Source of the DNA: Streptomyces sp.
GTDB taxonomy: Bacteria; Actinomycetota; Actinomycetes; Streptomycetales; Streptomycetaceae
Length of the DNA: 64,000 bases
Direction of reading: 5' to 3'
Assembly (NCBI RefSeq): GCF_019510245.1
Contig: NZ_JAEKKT010000181.1
Span: 85,866-149,865, forward strand
The translations under genes were made by a program, and so were the position numbers. Of this stretch, positions 1 through 8,207 are shown piece by piece (the first letter of the stretch is position 1; every line of letters starts with the position of its first letter). The notes below the pieces were generated by a model that was not told where the DNA came from, did not search any database, and was given only the letters and a program-made list of their open reading frames with translations.

Positions 1-1035
1 CCGGGACAGAGCCTCCTCCGGGATTTCGCGCTGCATGGTGGTGGCCCACAGCACGCCGAAGAAGTCCAGGCTGACACCGGCGGTGAAGGCACCCGCGGCG
101 ACGGCCCACAGCGGTGCTCCGGCCCCGAGGAGGGCCGGAGGCAGGGCGGACGGGAGGGTGAACAGGACCGCCGCCAGGATCGGCCGGGTGACGCGCGCGC
201 GGGCCGCGATCCCGGCGCCCGCCACGGCCCCCAGCGCCTGCGCGGCCACCACCACCGACCAGGCGCGGGCCCCGCCGAAGTGGGCACGCGCGGCCAGCGG
301 ACCCAGGACCCCTGCGTTGGCGTTGGTGGCGGCCACCACCAGCGAGAACTGGACGACGACCACCCACAGCCACTGCCGGGAGGCGAACTCCCGCCAGCCC
401 TCGCGCAGATCGGCCCAGCCCGAGGCGGACTTCTGCGGACGACGGCTCAGCCGCAGGGACGAGGTGAGCGCGGCGCTGACCACGAAGGACAGACCGTTGA
501 TGGCCAGCGCCCAGCCCGCGCCGACCCATGCCACCGTCGCGCCGGACAGGGCCAGCCCCAGCAGGAGGGAGGTGTTGGTGCCGACCCGCAACAGGCCGTT
601 GGCTCGCTGGAGGGCCTCGGACGGGACCAGCATCGGGATGATCCCGTCCATCGCCGGCGAGAAGAGAGCGGTCGCGGTGCCCGCCGTGACGGCGAGCACG
701 CAGAGCGCGGCGACGGGGGCATGGCCGCTGAGCACCATGGCCGCGAGCCCGCCGTAGGACAGGGCACCCAGCAGGTCCGCAACGGCCATCAGCGCGGAGC
801 GGGAGACCCGGTCCGCGATCACCCCTCCGACCAGGACCAGCGCGAGCTGCGGGACCGCCTGGCAGGCGACGACGAGCGAGAGGTCGCCCGGGGTCGCGCC
901 GGGCAGCGAGAGCACCGCGAAGGCCAGCGCGATCCGGGCGAACCCGTTGCCGAGCACGGAGATGATCCGGGCGGACGCGAGGCGCACGAAACCGGAGTTG
1001 CGCAGCAGGGAAGGGGGGTGCTCAGCGGCAGACAT
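1..1035 (-). CDS. MFS transporter, C-terminal part cut off by the window edge
   Basis: This is an integral membrane transporter of the major facilitator superfamily, probably exporting or importing a small molecule; the substrate cannot be told. It reads from an ATG at 1033-1035 down to base 1 with no stop, giving 345 codons, so the rest lies left of the window. The first ~20 residues (MSAAEHPPSLLRNSGFVRLA) lead into a chain of hydrophobic helices. The loop between helices 2 and 3 reads GGVIADRVSRS, matching the classic MFS G-x-x-x-D-R-x-x-R-R type signature. A long charged central loop (RLSRRPQKSASGWADLREG) separates the two six-helix halves, as in MFS proteins of the MdfA/EntS kind. The family call is firm, the function is open. 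Confidence 0.85.
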   Translation of the reverse strand, partial: MSAAEHPPSLLRNSGFVRLASARIISVLGNGFARIALAFAVLSLPGATPGDLSLVVACQAVPQLALVLVGGVIADRVSRSALMAVADLLGALSYGGLAAMVLSGHAPVAALCVLAVTAGTATALFSPAMDGIIPMLVPSEALQRANGLLRVGTNTSLLLGLALSGATVAWVGAGWALAINGLSFVVSAALTSSLRLSRRPQKSASGWADLREGWREFASRQWLWVVVVQFSLVVAATNANAGVLGPLAARAHFGGARAWSVVVAAQALGAVAGAGIAARARVTRPILAAVLFTLPSALPPALLGAGAPLWAVAAGAFTAGVSLDFFGVLWATTMQREIPEEALSR

Positions 1036-1146
1036 GGACGGGCACCTTACGCCCTCGCCGCCTCGGGCCGATCCCCGTCGCGCACACTTCCCGCCACGTA
1101 CGGATCACGAGTCAGGCTCCCCCGCCCCGCGCCCGAGCCCCGCCGT

Positions 1147-2046
1147 TCAGGACTCGACGAACAACTCCGCAGCGTCCGTGACGTGCACCGCCCGCTGGGC
1201 CCAGGTTTCGAGCTGGTCCAGATCGGTACACGCGTCCACCCGCTCACGGACCGCATCACTCACCGGGACACCACGCCACTCCAGGACCCGCAGGACCATC
1301 TCGGCACGCTCCTGAACCCGCCCCTGCTCCCGGCCTTCCTCCCGGCCTTCCTCCCGCACCTGCTCCGCCAGCGGGTGCCGCCAGAAGTACTGCATCGCCG
1401 TCATCAGGTCCCTCCAGATCTGCTTCGCCCGGGGATCGACCAGGCACGAGTCGACGAACTGTACGAAGACCGCGGCACTGTCGCGGTCAATGGTCTTCAA
1501 GGCGGCTGCCAGCGATTCCAGTATGGCCGCAGCATTCCGGCCCCGCCCGTGTGTCATGGCCGAGAGCACCGCAAGGGGTACGTCCCGTTCGGCCTCCCGC
1601 ACGTCCGCGATCAAGGGAACGTTGTCCGGCCCCAGCACCAGCGGCCGCACGATCAGCGACTCCCACCCGGGAAGGCCGAGCTTGATCGGCTGCGACGCCC
1701 ATCGTGCCGTCGTACTGCTCTGGGTGATCACGATCAGTACCGGCTCACACCGATACTTCTCATACAAGTACGACAGGTAGTACGGCCAGCTCCCCCGCTT
1801 ACGGCCGTCCACCTCCCCCTGCGACTCGACCACGAGGAGGTAGGTCCCCCTGTCGGTCTCTGCCCGCAGCAACGTGTCCACCCGACGCTCGACCGGCTCG
1901 ATCTCCGTCAGATCCACGTTCAGCGCCGCGATCTCCCGCGGCTCCGGAAACGGGACGCCCAGTACCCGCTGCAACGCATGCGTCAGCAACCCCGGATCCT
2001 TCTGGAAGATCCGGTGCAACGCCTCATGCGACGACCCCACCATCAC
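1147..2046 (-). CDS. Rpn-like PD-(D/E)XK nuclease/transposase-family protein
   Basis: A 299-residue soluble protein of a type common in Streptomyces that resembles the Rpn/YhgA recombination-promoting nucleases. A nuclease core can be read near residues 45-110: an acidic ERRVDTLL segment, then LLVVESQGEVD, where E-x-Q replaces the usual E-x-K of the PD-(D/E)XK fold, followed by SYLYEKY and a hydrophobic strand. The C-terminus holds a repetitive charged stretch (REEGREEGREQGR), typical of the family. The start is GTG-ATG (GTG at 2044-2046), and its GTGA overlaps the stop of the upstream RsbW-like gene, so the two are probably co-transcribed. DNA cleavage is inferred from the fold only. Confidence 0.6.
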   Translation of the reverse strand: MMVGSSHEALHRIFQKDPGLLTHALQRVLGVPFPEPREIAALNVDLTEIEPVERRVDTLLRAETDRGTYLLVVESQGEVDGRKRGSWPYYLSYLYEKYRCEPVLIVITQSSTTARWASQPIKLGLPGWESLIVRPLVLGPDNVPLIADVREAERDVPLAVLSAMTHGRGRNAAAILESLAAALKTIDRDSAAVFVQFVDSCLVDPRAKQIWRDLMTAMQYFWRHPLAEQVREEGREEGREQGRVQERAEMVLRVLEWRGVPVSDAVRERVDACTDLDQLETWAQRAVHVTDAAELFVES

Positions 2047-2441
2047 GCCACCCCCAGCTCACACCACACATACTTGCCACGGTCCCCGAACCGGGACGAC
2101 GGCTGCCAGCCCCAGCCATCCGCACACGCCACCACCAGCCCCAACCCCCGCCCCGCCTCCTCGAACTCGGTTACCACCCCCGGCGGCTCAGGAGGCACCG
2201 GATCCGCATCCCACGCCCCGATCCACACGACGCCCTCCGGGGAGCGCCGGACCCTGAGCGCGGCCGGTCCCTTCGTGTGCCGCACGGCATTGGAGACCAG
2301 CTCGGCGGCGAGGAGCTCCGCCGTGTCCACCAGGCCGATCAGGCCGTGCATGGTCAAGATCAGGCGCAGGGTGCGACGGGAGATCGTCACCGCTCTCGGG
2401 TCGTTGGGAACGTAGAGCGTGTAGTCCCAGGTCTCGGGCAT
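2043..2441 (-). CDS. RsbW-like histidine-kinase-type ATP-binding protein
   Basis: A 132-residue single-domain GHKL ATPase of the anti-sigma-factor/serine-kinase (RsbW, SpoIIAB) family that Streptomyces carries in many copies. The N box is seen in LLAAELVSNAVRH (N within E-L-V-S-N-A-x-x-H) and the G box in EEAGRGLGLVV. The final strand KYVWCELGVA is typical. Such proteins act in partner-switching control of sigma factors, or with HTH/DUF397 proteins of unknown mechanism. It is the first gene of a likely two-gene operon with the Rpn-like nuclease (GTGA overlap) and is divergent from the XRE/DUF397 pair, a common neighbourhood for this family. Its partner is unknown. Confidence 0.8.
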   Translation of the reverse strand: MPETWDYTLYVPNDPRAVTISRRTLRLILTMHGLIGLVDTAELLAAELVSNAVRHTKGPAALRVRRSPEGVVWIGAWDADPVPPEPPGVVTEFEEAGRGLGLVVACADGWGWQPSSRFGDRGKYVWCELGVA

Positions 2442-2558
2442 GCGTCATCAACTCCGGTCGGGTGTAGGGGATTTCAGGCACGGTGGCATCGCCGCACGGC
2501 CGAGGCGCGGTGCACTTCCAGGGCGTGTCCGTTACGTCACCGACAGTAGAGACACAAT

Positions 2559-2588
2559 TTGGGACGACGCAAGTCGCTGCCGTAATCT
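2559..2588 (+). promoter_or_regulatory. candidate promoter for the XRE regulator
   Basis: TTGGGA at 2559-2564 and TAATCT at 2583-2588 are separated by 18 bases, about 50 bases upstream of the XRE gene start. They fit a vegetative sigma-70-type promoter. This is pattern reading only. Confidence 0.4.
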
Positions 2589-2639
2589 TCCCCTCGAACG
2601 AGGTTCTGCTCGGCGGCAGTACCTGGCGAGGAGGAACAC

Positions 2640-3491
2640 ATGACGCGCAGGAAACAGCCCACCGCACGTCAGGCGCGTCTGGGTTCCGAGCTGCGCAAAC
2701 TCCGTGAGGCCGCAGGACTCAAAGGATTGGAGGCCGCCGCGCTGCTGGGAACGGACTCGGCGCAGATCAGCCAGATCGAGTTCGGTACGGCAGGCGTGAG
2801 CGAGGACCGGGTGCGTAGACTCGCCGCCCATTATTCCTGCACGGACATGGAGTTGGTCGAGGCGTTGGTGGCGATGGCGACGGATCGGACCCGGGGGTGG
2901 TGGGAGGAGTACCGGGGTCTGCTGCCAACGTCCTTCCTGGATCTCGCCGAGTTGGAATATCACTCCTCTTACCGGCTCGACGTGGAGTTCCTGCACATCC
3001 CCGGCCTGTTCCAGACAGAGGACTACGCCCGCGCCGTCTTCTCCTACCGGGTGCCCGAACTCCCGGCGAGCGATCTTGAGCTGCGTGTCCGCCACCGCAT
3101 GGAACGAAAGGCGGTCCTGGAGGAACCGGCCTACGTTCCCTACGAGGCCGTGATCCACGAGGCGGCCCTGCGCATCAGGGTGTGCGACCGCGCCGCCACA
3201 CGTGTTCAGCTCGGCCGTCTCCTGGAGTTCTCCGAGGCGGAGCACATCACCGTACGGGTCATCCCGTTCGACCTGGACGGCTTCGCCGGCGCGACGAACG
3301 CCATGATGTACGCGGGCGGTGCCGTGCCCAAGCTGGACACCGCGGTGCGCGACGCACCGCAGGGCGCGGGGTTCATCGACTCCGAGGCCCAACTCGGCGC
3401 ATTTCGAACGCTCTTCCGTAAGGTGGAGTCCGCGTCCCTCGACCCCGATCGGTCGCGCGACTTCATCCACAACCTGACGAAGGAGCTGTGA
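2640..3491 (+). CDS. XRE-family helix-turn-helix regulator with C-terminal DUF5753 domain
   Basis: A 283-residue cytoplasmic DNA-binding protein. Residues ~12-65 form an XRE helix-turn-helix (LGSELRKLREAAGLKGLEAA, then SAQISQIEFG as the recognition helix). The rest is the Scr1/DUF5753 effector domain, recognisable by LLPTSFLDLAELE, IPGLFQTEDYARAV and the RVIPFDLDGFAG stretch. The ATG start is fixed by a strong ribosome site (GAGGAGG about 7 bases upstream). The downstream DUF397 gene starts at GTGA overlapping this stop, so the pair is translationally coupled. In Streptomyces such pairs (WhiJ/BldB-like systems) modulate development and antibiotic production; the specific role here is unknown. 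Confidence 0.85.
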   Translation: MTRRKQPTARQARLGSELRKLREAAGLKGLEAAALLGTDSAQISQIEFGTAGVSEDRVRRLAAHYSCTDMELVEALVAMATDRTRGWWEEYRGLLPTSFLDLAELEYHSSYRLDVEFLHIPGLFQTEDYARAVFSYRVPELPASDLELRVRHRMERKAVLEEPAYVPYEAVIHEAALRIRVCDRAATRVQLGRLLEFSEAEHITVRVIPFDLDGFAGATNAMMYAGGAVPKLDTAVRDAPQGAGFIDSEAQLGAFRTLFRKVESASLDPDRSRDFIHNLTKEL

Positions 3492-3739
3492 GGCACACCG
3501 TGGCCCCTGACAACTGGCGCAGGTCGTCCTACTCGGGAAGCGGCGACGGCAACAACTGCGTAGAAGTAGCCCGCCTCCCCACCCACATAACCGTCCGCGA
3601 CTCCAAAGCCCCTACCAGAGCCACCCTCGCCTTCCGCCCCGTCGCCTTCGCCGCCTTCGTCGGCGCCCTACAGGCCGCTCATCCCCGAGCCACCAGCTCC
3701 ACCTCGAAGCCGTCCTCGTTCTCCAGGTACGCCGCGTAG
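3488..3739 (+). CDS. DUF397 (BldB-like) small protein
   Basis: An 83-residue protein whose first ~60 residues match the DUF397 pattern: NWRRSSYSGSGDGNNCVEVA, then VRDSKAP and F-AF-A at the end of the domain. It starts at a GTG whose GTGA overlaps the stop of the XRE gene, the standard pairing of these families. DUF397 proteins are thought to act with their XRE partner, probably as modulators of its DNA binding. The last ~20 codons run into the convergent VOC gene: 61 bases are read on both strands, and that tail (RATSSTSKPSSFSRYAA) looks unlike the family. The original stop may therefore have been lost. Confidence 0.75.
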   Translation: MRHTVAPDNWRRSSYSGSGDGNNCVEVARLPTHITVRDSKAPTRATLAFRPVAFAAFVGALQAAHPRATSSTSKPSSFSRYAA

Positions 3740-4068
3740 TGGTCCGGGCCCCCGGCGTACGGGTGGCGGTCCGGGAACAGCGGCGTCCACCCGTGTGCCG
3801 GAGCCGCTTGCGTCAGCGCGTCGACCGTCGCCCGGTCCGGTGCGTGGAACGCCAGGTGGTTCAGGCCCGGCCGCATGCGGTCGTGCCCGGCGTCGCCGCC
3901 CCGCATCGCCGCTGATCGCTCGATCACCACGTACGTCTCCCCCAGCCGCCAGCTCCGCCCGTCCGGCCAGTTCTGGTACGGCGTCCAGTCCAGGCTTTCC
4001 AGCAGCCAGCCCCAGGACTCCGTCGCCCGGTCCAGGTCCGGCACCCACAGCTCTATGTGATGAAGCAC
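3679..4068 (-). CDS. VOC-superfamily (glyoxalase/dioxygenase-like) protein
   Basis: A 129-residue single-chain VOC metalloprotein. The beta-alpha-beta-beta-beta modules can be read as VLHHIELWVPDLDRATE...WLLESLDW and LNHLAFHAPDRATVDALTQA. The metal ligands are plausible: His in HHIEL, His in LNHLAFH, and Glu in the last strand FEVELVA. Members include glyoxalase I, fosfomycin-resistance proteins and extradiol dioxygenases; the substrate cannot be assigned. The open frame extends further upstream, but homology begins at the GTG at 4066-4068, so that start is chosen. No clear ribosome site is visible there, so a leaderless message is possible. It is divergent from the methyltransferase and overlaps the DUF397 gene tail by 61 bases. 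Confidence 0.75.
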   Translation of the reverse strand: MLHHIELWVPDLDRATESWGWLLESLDWTPYQNWPDGRSWRLGETYVVIERSAAMRGGDAGHDRMRPGLNHLAFHAPDRATVDALTQAAPAHGWTPLFPDRHPYAGGPDHYAAYLENEDGFEVELVARG

Positions 4069-4122
4069 CCGCAGTCCAGAAGAAGTTGATAGAAGTTCAA
4101 GAAGAGGGCCGTTCCTGACCCT

Positions 4123-4893
4123 GTGTTCAACATCATGTGGCACACTGCCGCGGTGGTCGATCATTCGTACGCGGATCTCTCGCTCGCCGCGCTCTACGAC
4201 AGCCTCAACCCGTGGGGGCCGGGTGACGACTTCTACCTGGACCGGGTGATGTCCGCGTCGTCCGTGCTCGATGTCGGCTGCGGTACCGGGCGGTTGCTGC
4301 GCGGGGCGCGGGCCGAAGGGCACGAGGGGCGGCTGATGGGGCTTGAGCCGGCCGCGGCGATGCTCGTGCAGGCGCGTAGGGCCGAACCCGGTGTGGAGTG
4401 GGTGCTCGGGGATCTGCGGGCCCGCCGCTGGGACGGCCACGACTTCGAGCTCGTCGTGATGACCGGTCACGCTTTCCAGGAGCTGCTCGGCGACGACGAC
4501 CTGCGGGCCGCGCTGACCGCCGTACGCACCGCCCTCTCCCCCACCGGCCGGTTCGTCTTCGAGACCCGCAATCCCACCGCGCGGCCATGGGAGACCTGGA
4601 CGCCGGACCGCGTGCACCTCGCCACCGACCCGGACGGCCGTCAGGTCCGCGTCTGGCACGAGGTGGACGGTTCCCCGGCCGGGGACCGGGTGACCTTCAC
4701 GGAGACATACGAGGGCGCGCCCTGGCCCCAGCCCCGGGTGTGCCGGTCCACCCTGCGCTTCCTCGGCCAGGGCGCCCTCTCCGCCTTCCTCGCCGACGCC
4801 GGCCTGGCCGTCGTCGAGCAGTACGGCGACTGGGCGCGCGGGCCGCTCTCCGCCGGCAGCCCCGAGATCATCACGGTCGCCCGACGCGCCTGA
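4123..4893 (+). CDS. class I SAM-dependent methyltransferase
   Basis: A protein of up to 256 residues with a Rossmann methyltransferase core. Motif I is SSVLDVGCGTGRLL (about residues 47-60), the acidic end of strand 2 is in GLEPAAAM, motif II is EWVLGDLRARRWDG with the D that usually contacts adenine, and motif III is ELVVMTGHAFQELL. The second half has an added beta-rich part (HEVDGSPAGDRVTFTETYEG) seen in small-molecule methyltransferases of this group. The substrate is unknown. The GTG codons just after the chosen start give alternatives about ten residues shorter. It lies divergent from the VOC gene and converges on bldKE with 24 bases between stops. Confidence 0.8.
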   Translation: MFNIMWHTAAVVDHSYADLSLAALYDSLNPWGPGDDFYLDRVMSASSVLDVGCGTGRLLRGARAEGHEGRLMGLEPAAAMLVQARRAEPGVEWVLGDLRARRWDGHDFELVVMTGHAFQELLGDDDLRAALTAVRTALSPTGRFVFETRNPTARPWETWTPDRVHLATDPDGRQVRVWHEVDGSPAGDRVTFTETYEGAPWPQPRVCRSTLRFLGQGALSAFLADAGLAVVEQYGDWARGPLSAGSPEIITVARRA

Positions 4894-4917
4894 GCCGCTC
4901 CGCTCCGCGCGGGTGCC

Positions 4918-6027
<1,110 letters not shown>

Positions 6028-6040
6028 GACGTGTCGTCTC

Positions 6041-7102
6041 CTAGCCCAGACGGGGCTTGATCTCTTCGATGAAGATGGTGCGTTTCTGGTCCGCCGTGAG
6101 GTGGCAGGCCGCGGAGCGGTCGGGGCCCAGCAGCGGGCGTTCGGTGACGCAGCGGGTGCCGCCGACCCGGTCCTGGAAGGTGCAGCGGGGGTGGAAGCGG
6201 CAGCCGGAGGGCGGGGTCAGCAGGGAGGGCGGGGTGCCGGGAATCGGGTTCAGCGGCGCGGCCAGGTCGGAGTCGAGGCGTGGCATCGAGTTCAGCAGGC
6301 CCCAGGTGTACGGGTGCTGGGGCGCGCGCAGGACCTCGTCCGTCGTGCCGCGCTCCACCGCGCTGCCCGCGTACATCACCATGATGTCGTCGGCCATGTC
6401 GGCGATCACCCCCAAGTCGTGGGTGATGAAGATGATGCCCGATCCGAACTCCTGTTGCAGGTCCTTGAGCAGGTCCAGGATCTGCGCCTGGACGGTCACG
6501 TCCAGGGCGGTGGTCGGCTCGTCGGCGATGAGCAGGTCGGGGTCGCAGACCAGGGCCATCGCGATCATCGCGCGCTGGCGCATACCGCCGGAGAACTGGT
6601 GCGGGTAGTCCTTCGCCCGCTCCTTCGGGTTGGGGATGCCGACCTTGGCGAGCATCTCGACCGCCCGGTCCCAGGCCGCCCGCTTGGAGGCACCCCGGTG
6701 TTTCATGAACGGTTCGGCGATCTGCCGGCCGACCGAGTAGTACGGCGACAGCGCGGTGAGCGGGTCCTGGAAGATCATCGCGGCCTTGTTGCCGCGCACC
6801 TTCTCCAGTTCGGACTCGCGGGCGGTGATCAGCTCCTGGCCGTCCAGGAGGATCTCGCCCTCGACCGTGGTGAACTGGGGGTTGTGCAGGCCGAGGATGG
6901 TCAGGTTGGTGACCGACTTCCCGGAGCCGGACTCGCCGACGATCCCGAGCGTCTTGCCCCGCGCCACGTCGAACGACAGCCCGTCGACGGCCCGGACCAC
7001 GCCGTCCTCGGTCTTGAAGCTTACGTGCAGGTCCCGCACCGAGAGGAAGGCACCCGCGTCGGCCGGTGCGGGGGTGCCGGCGCCCTTGGTCAGAGTGGTC
7101 AC
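6041..7102 (-). CDS. bldKD: oligopeptide ABC importer ATPase (BldKD/OppD type)
   Basis: A 353-residue nucleotide-binding subunit that should pair with BldKE on the inner face of the membrane. Visible motifs: Walker A GESGSGKS, Q-loop MIFQDPLTALSPYYSVG, signature FSGGMRQRAMIAMAL, Walker B LLIADEPTTALD, switch FITHDLGVIADMADD. The C-terminal peptide-transporter extension includes PPSGCRFHPRCTF and further cysteines (CVTE, ACHL), consistent with the Fe-S or structural cluster reported in this subfamily. Translation starts at GTG (7100-7102) behind AGGAGAA. It lies between bldKC (22 bases away) and bldKE, all on the minus strand. Confidence 0.82.
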   Translation of the reverse strand: MTTLTKGAGTPAPADAGAFLSVRDLHVSFKTEDGVVRAVDGLSFDVARGKTLGIVGESGSGKSVTNLTILGLHNPQFTTVEGEILLDGQELITARESELEKVRGNKAAMIFQDPLTALSPYYSVGRQIAEPFMKHRGASKRAAWDRAVEMLAKVGIPNPKERAKDYPHQFSGGMRQRAMIAMALVCDPDLLIADEPTTALDVTVQAQILDLLKDLQQEFGSGIIFITHDLGVIADMADDIMVMYAGSAVERGTTDEVLRAPQHPYTWGLLNSMPRLDSDLAAPLNPIPGTPPSLLTPPSGCRFHPRCTFQDRVGGTRCVTERPLLGPDRSAACHLTADQKRTIFIEEIKPRLG

Positions 7103-7124
7103 GACGGTTCTCCTCTTGCCCGGC

Positions 7125-8105
7125 CTAGGACAGCCGGACGCGCGGGTCGATGAACGCGTAGGCCGCGTCGACGACGATGTTGAAGAGCAGGATCATGGCG
7201 GCCGAGAACAGCATCACGCCGAGGAGCAGCGGCAGGTCGCTGAAGAACACGGACTGCACCGCGAGTTGGCCGAGACCCGGCAGGCCGAAGGTGTACTCGG
7301 TGATGATGGCGCCGCCGAGCAGGGAGCCGAGGTCGATGCCGAAGATGGTGACGATCGGGATGAGCGAGCCGCGCCAGGCGTAGCGGAAGAAGACGTACTG
7401 CCGGGACATGCCCTTCGCGCGGGCCGTGCGGACGTGCTCCTCCTGGAGCTGTTCGATCATCGACGAGCGCGCCATACGGGTGTACTGCGCGGCGAAGATC
7501 GTGGACAGCACCACCCAGGGGATGATCAGCCCGGTGAACCAGGTGACGGGGTCGCCGGTGAAGTTGTTGTACGCCGGTTTGTCGAACCAGTGGGTCTGGT
7601 AGACGAGGACGGCGAGCGCGAGCGGGCCGAGGAAGTAGATCTGCATGGAGCTGAGCACCATGGCTCCGGCGGTGGCGGTCTTGTCTATCAGCGTGCCGCG
7701 TTTCCAGGCGGCCAGCAGACCGGTGCCGAGACCGATGATCAGGAAGCAGACCGCACCGCCCAGGGTGAGGGAGACCGTGGTGGGCAGCCGGTCCATGAGC
7801 GTCTGCCAGACCAGGTCGTTGGTGTGGTACGAGTACCCGAAACAGGGGGCGGGGCAGGGGCCCTGGTCGAACTGGTTGCTGCCCAGCACCAGATTGTGCA
7901 GGAAGATCCAGTACTGCTCGGGGATCGGCTTGTCGAGGCCGAGCACATGGTGGATGTTCGCGAGCGACGTCGGGTTGCACGTCTTGCCGCACATCAGCAG
8001 GGCCGGGTCCCGGGGCATCCCGAAGAACAGCAGGAACGTGACGATGCTCAGCAGGAACAGGATGACGATCGCACCGAGGGTCCGGCGGACGAGGAAACGC
8101 AGCAT
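7125..8105 (-). CDS. bldKC: oligopeptide ABC importer permease (BldKC/DppB type)
   Basis: A 326-residue integral membrane subunit of the importer. It opens with MLRFLVRRTLGAIVILFLLS, the usual first helix of DppB/OppB proteins. A long extracytoplasmic loop follows with two Cys pairs (LLMCGKTC and GPCPAPCFG) that could form disulfides. The coupling (EAA) loop reads ARAKGMSRQYVFFRYAWRG, which contacts the ATPases. It is separated from bldKB by 102 bases holding a strong stem-loop, so expression of this and the later genes may be set by partial read-through. Confidence 0.82.
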   Translation of the reverse strand: MLRFLVRRTLGAIVILFLLSIVTFLLFFGMPRDPALLMCGKTCNPTSLANIHHVLGLDKPIPEQYWIFLHNLVLGSNQFDQGPCPAPCFGYSYHTNDLVWQTLMDRLPTTVSLTLGGAVCFLIIGLGTGLLAAWKRGTLIDKTATAGAMVLSSMQIYFLGPLALAVLVYQTHWFDKPAYNNFTGDPVTWFTGLIIPWVVLSTIFAAQYTRMARSSMIEQLQEEHVRTARAKGMSRQYVFFRYAWRGSLIPIVTIFGIDLGSLLGGAIITEYTFGLPGLGQLAVQSVFFSDLPLLLGVMLFSAAMILLFNIVVDAAYAFIDPRVRLS

Positions 8106-8140
8106 GACAGGGGCAGCTCTCTCGCGTCTGCGGGCCGGGC

Positions 8141-8191
8141 GGTACCCGGTACGCCGCGGTCCGCGCGGGGCGGACGGACGTACCGGGTACC
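8141..8191 (-). promoter_or_regulatory. strong intercistronic stem-loop between bldKB and bldKC
   Basis: A perfect 13-base inverted repeat, GGTACCCGGTACG at 8141-8153 and CGTACCGGGTACC at 8179-8191, encloses a 25-base loop. It sits just after the bldKB stop and before bldKC. No U-run follows. Stem-loops after the binding-protein gene of ABC operons often stabilise the upstream message or partly end transcription, giving excess binding protein; that role is inferred here. Confidence 0.65.
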
Positions 8192-8207
8192 GGACCGACG
8201 GCGGCGG

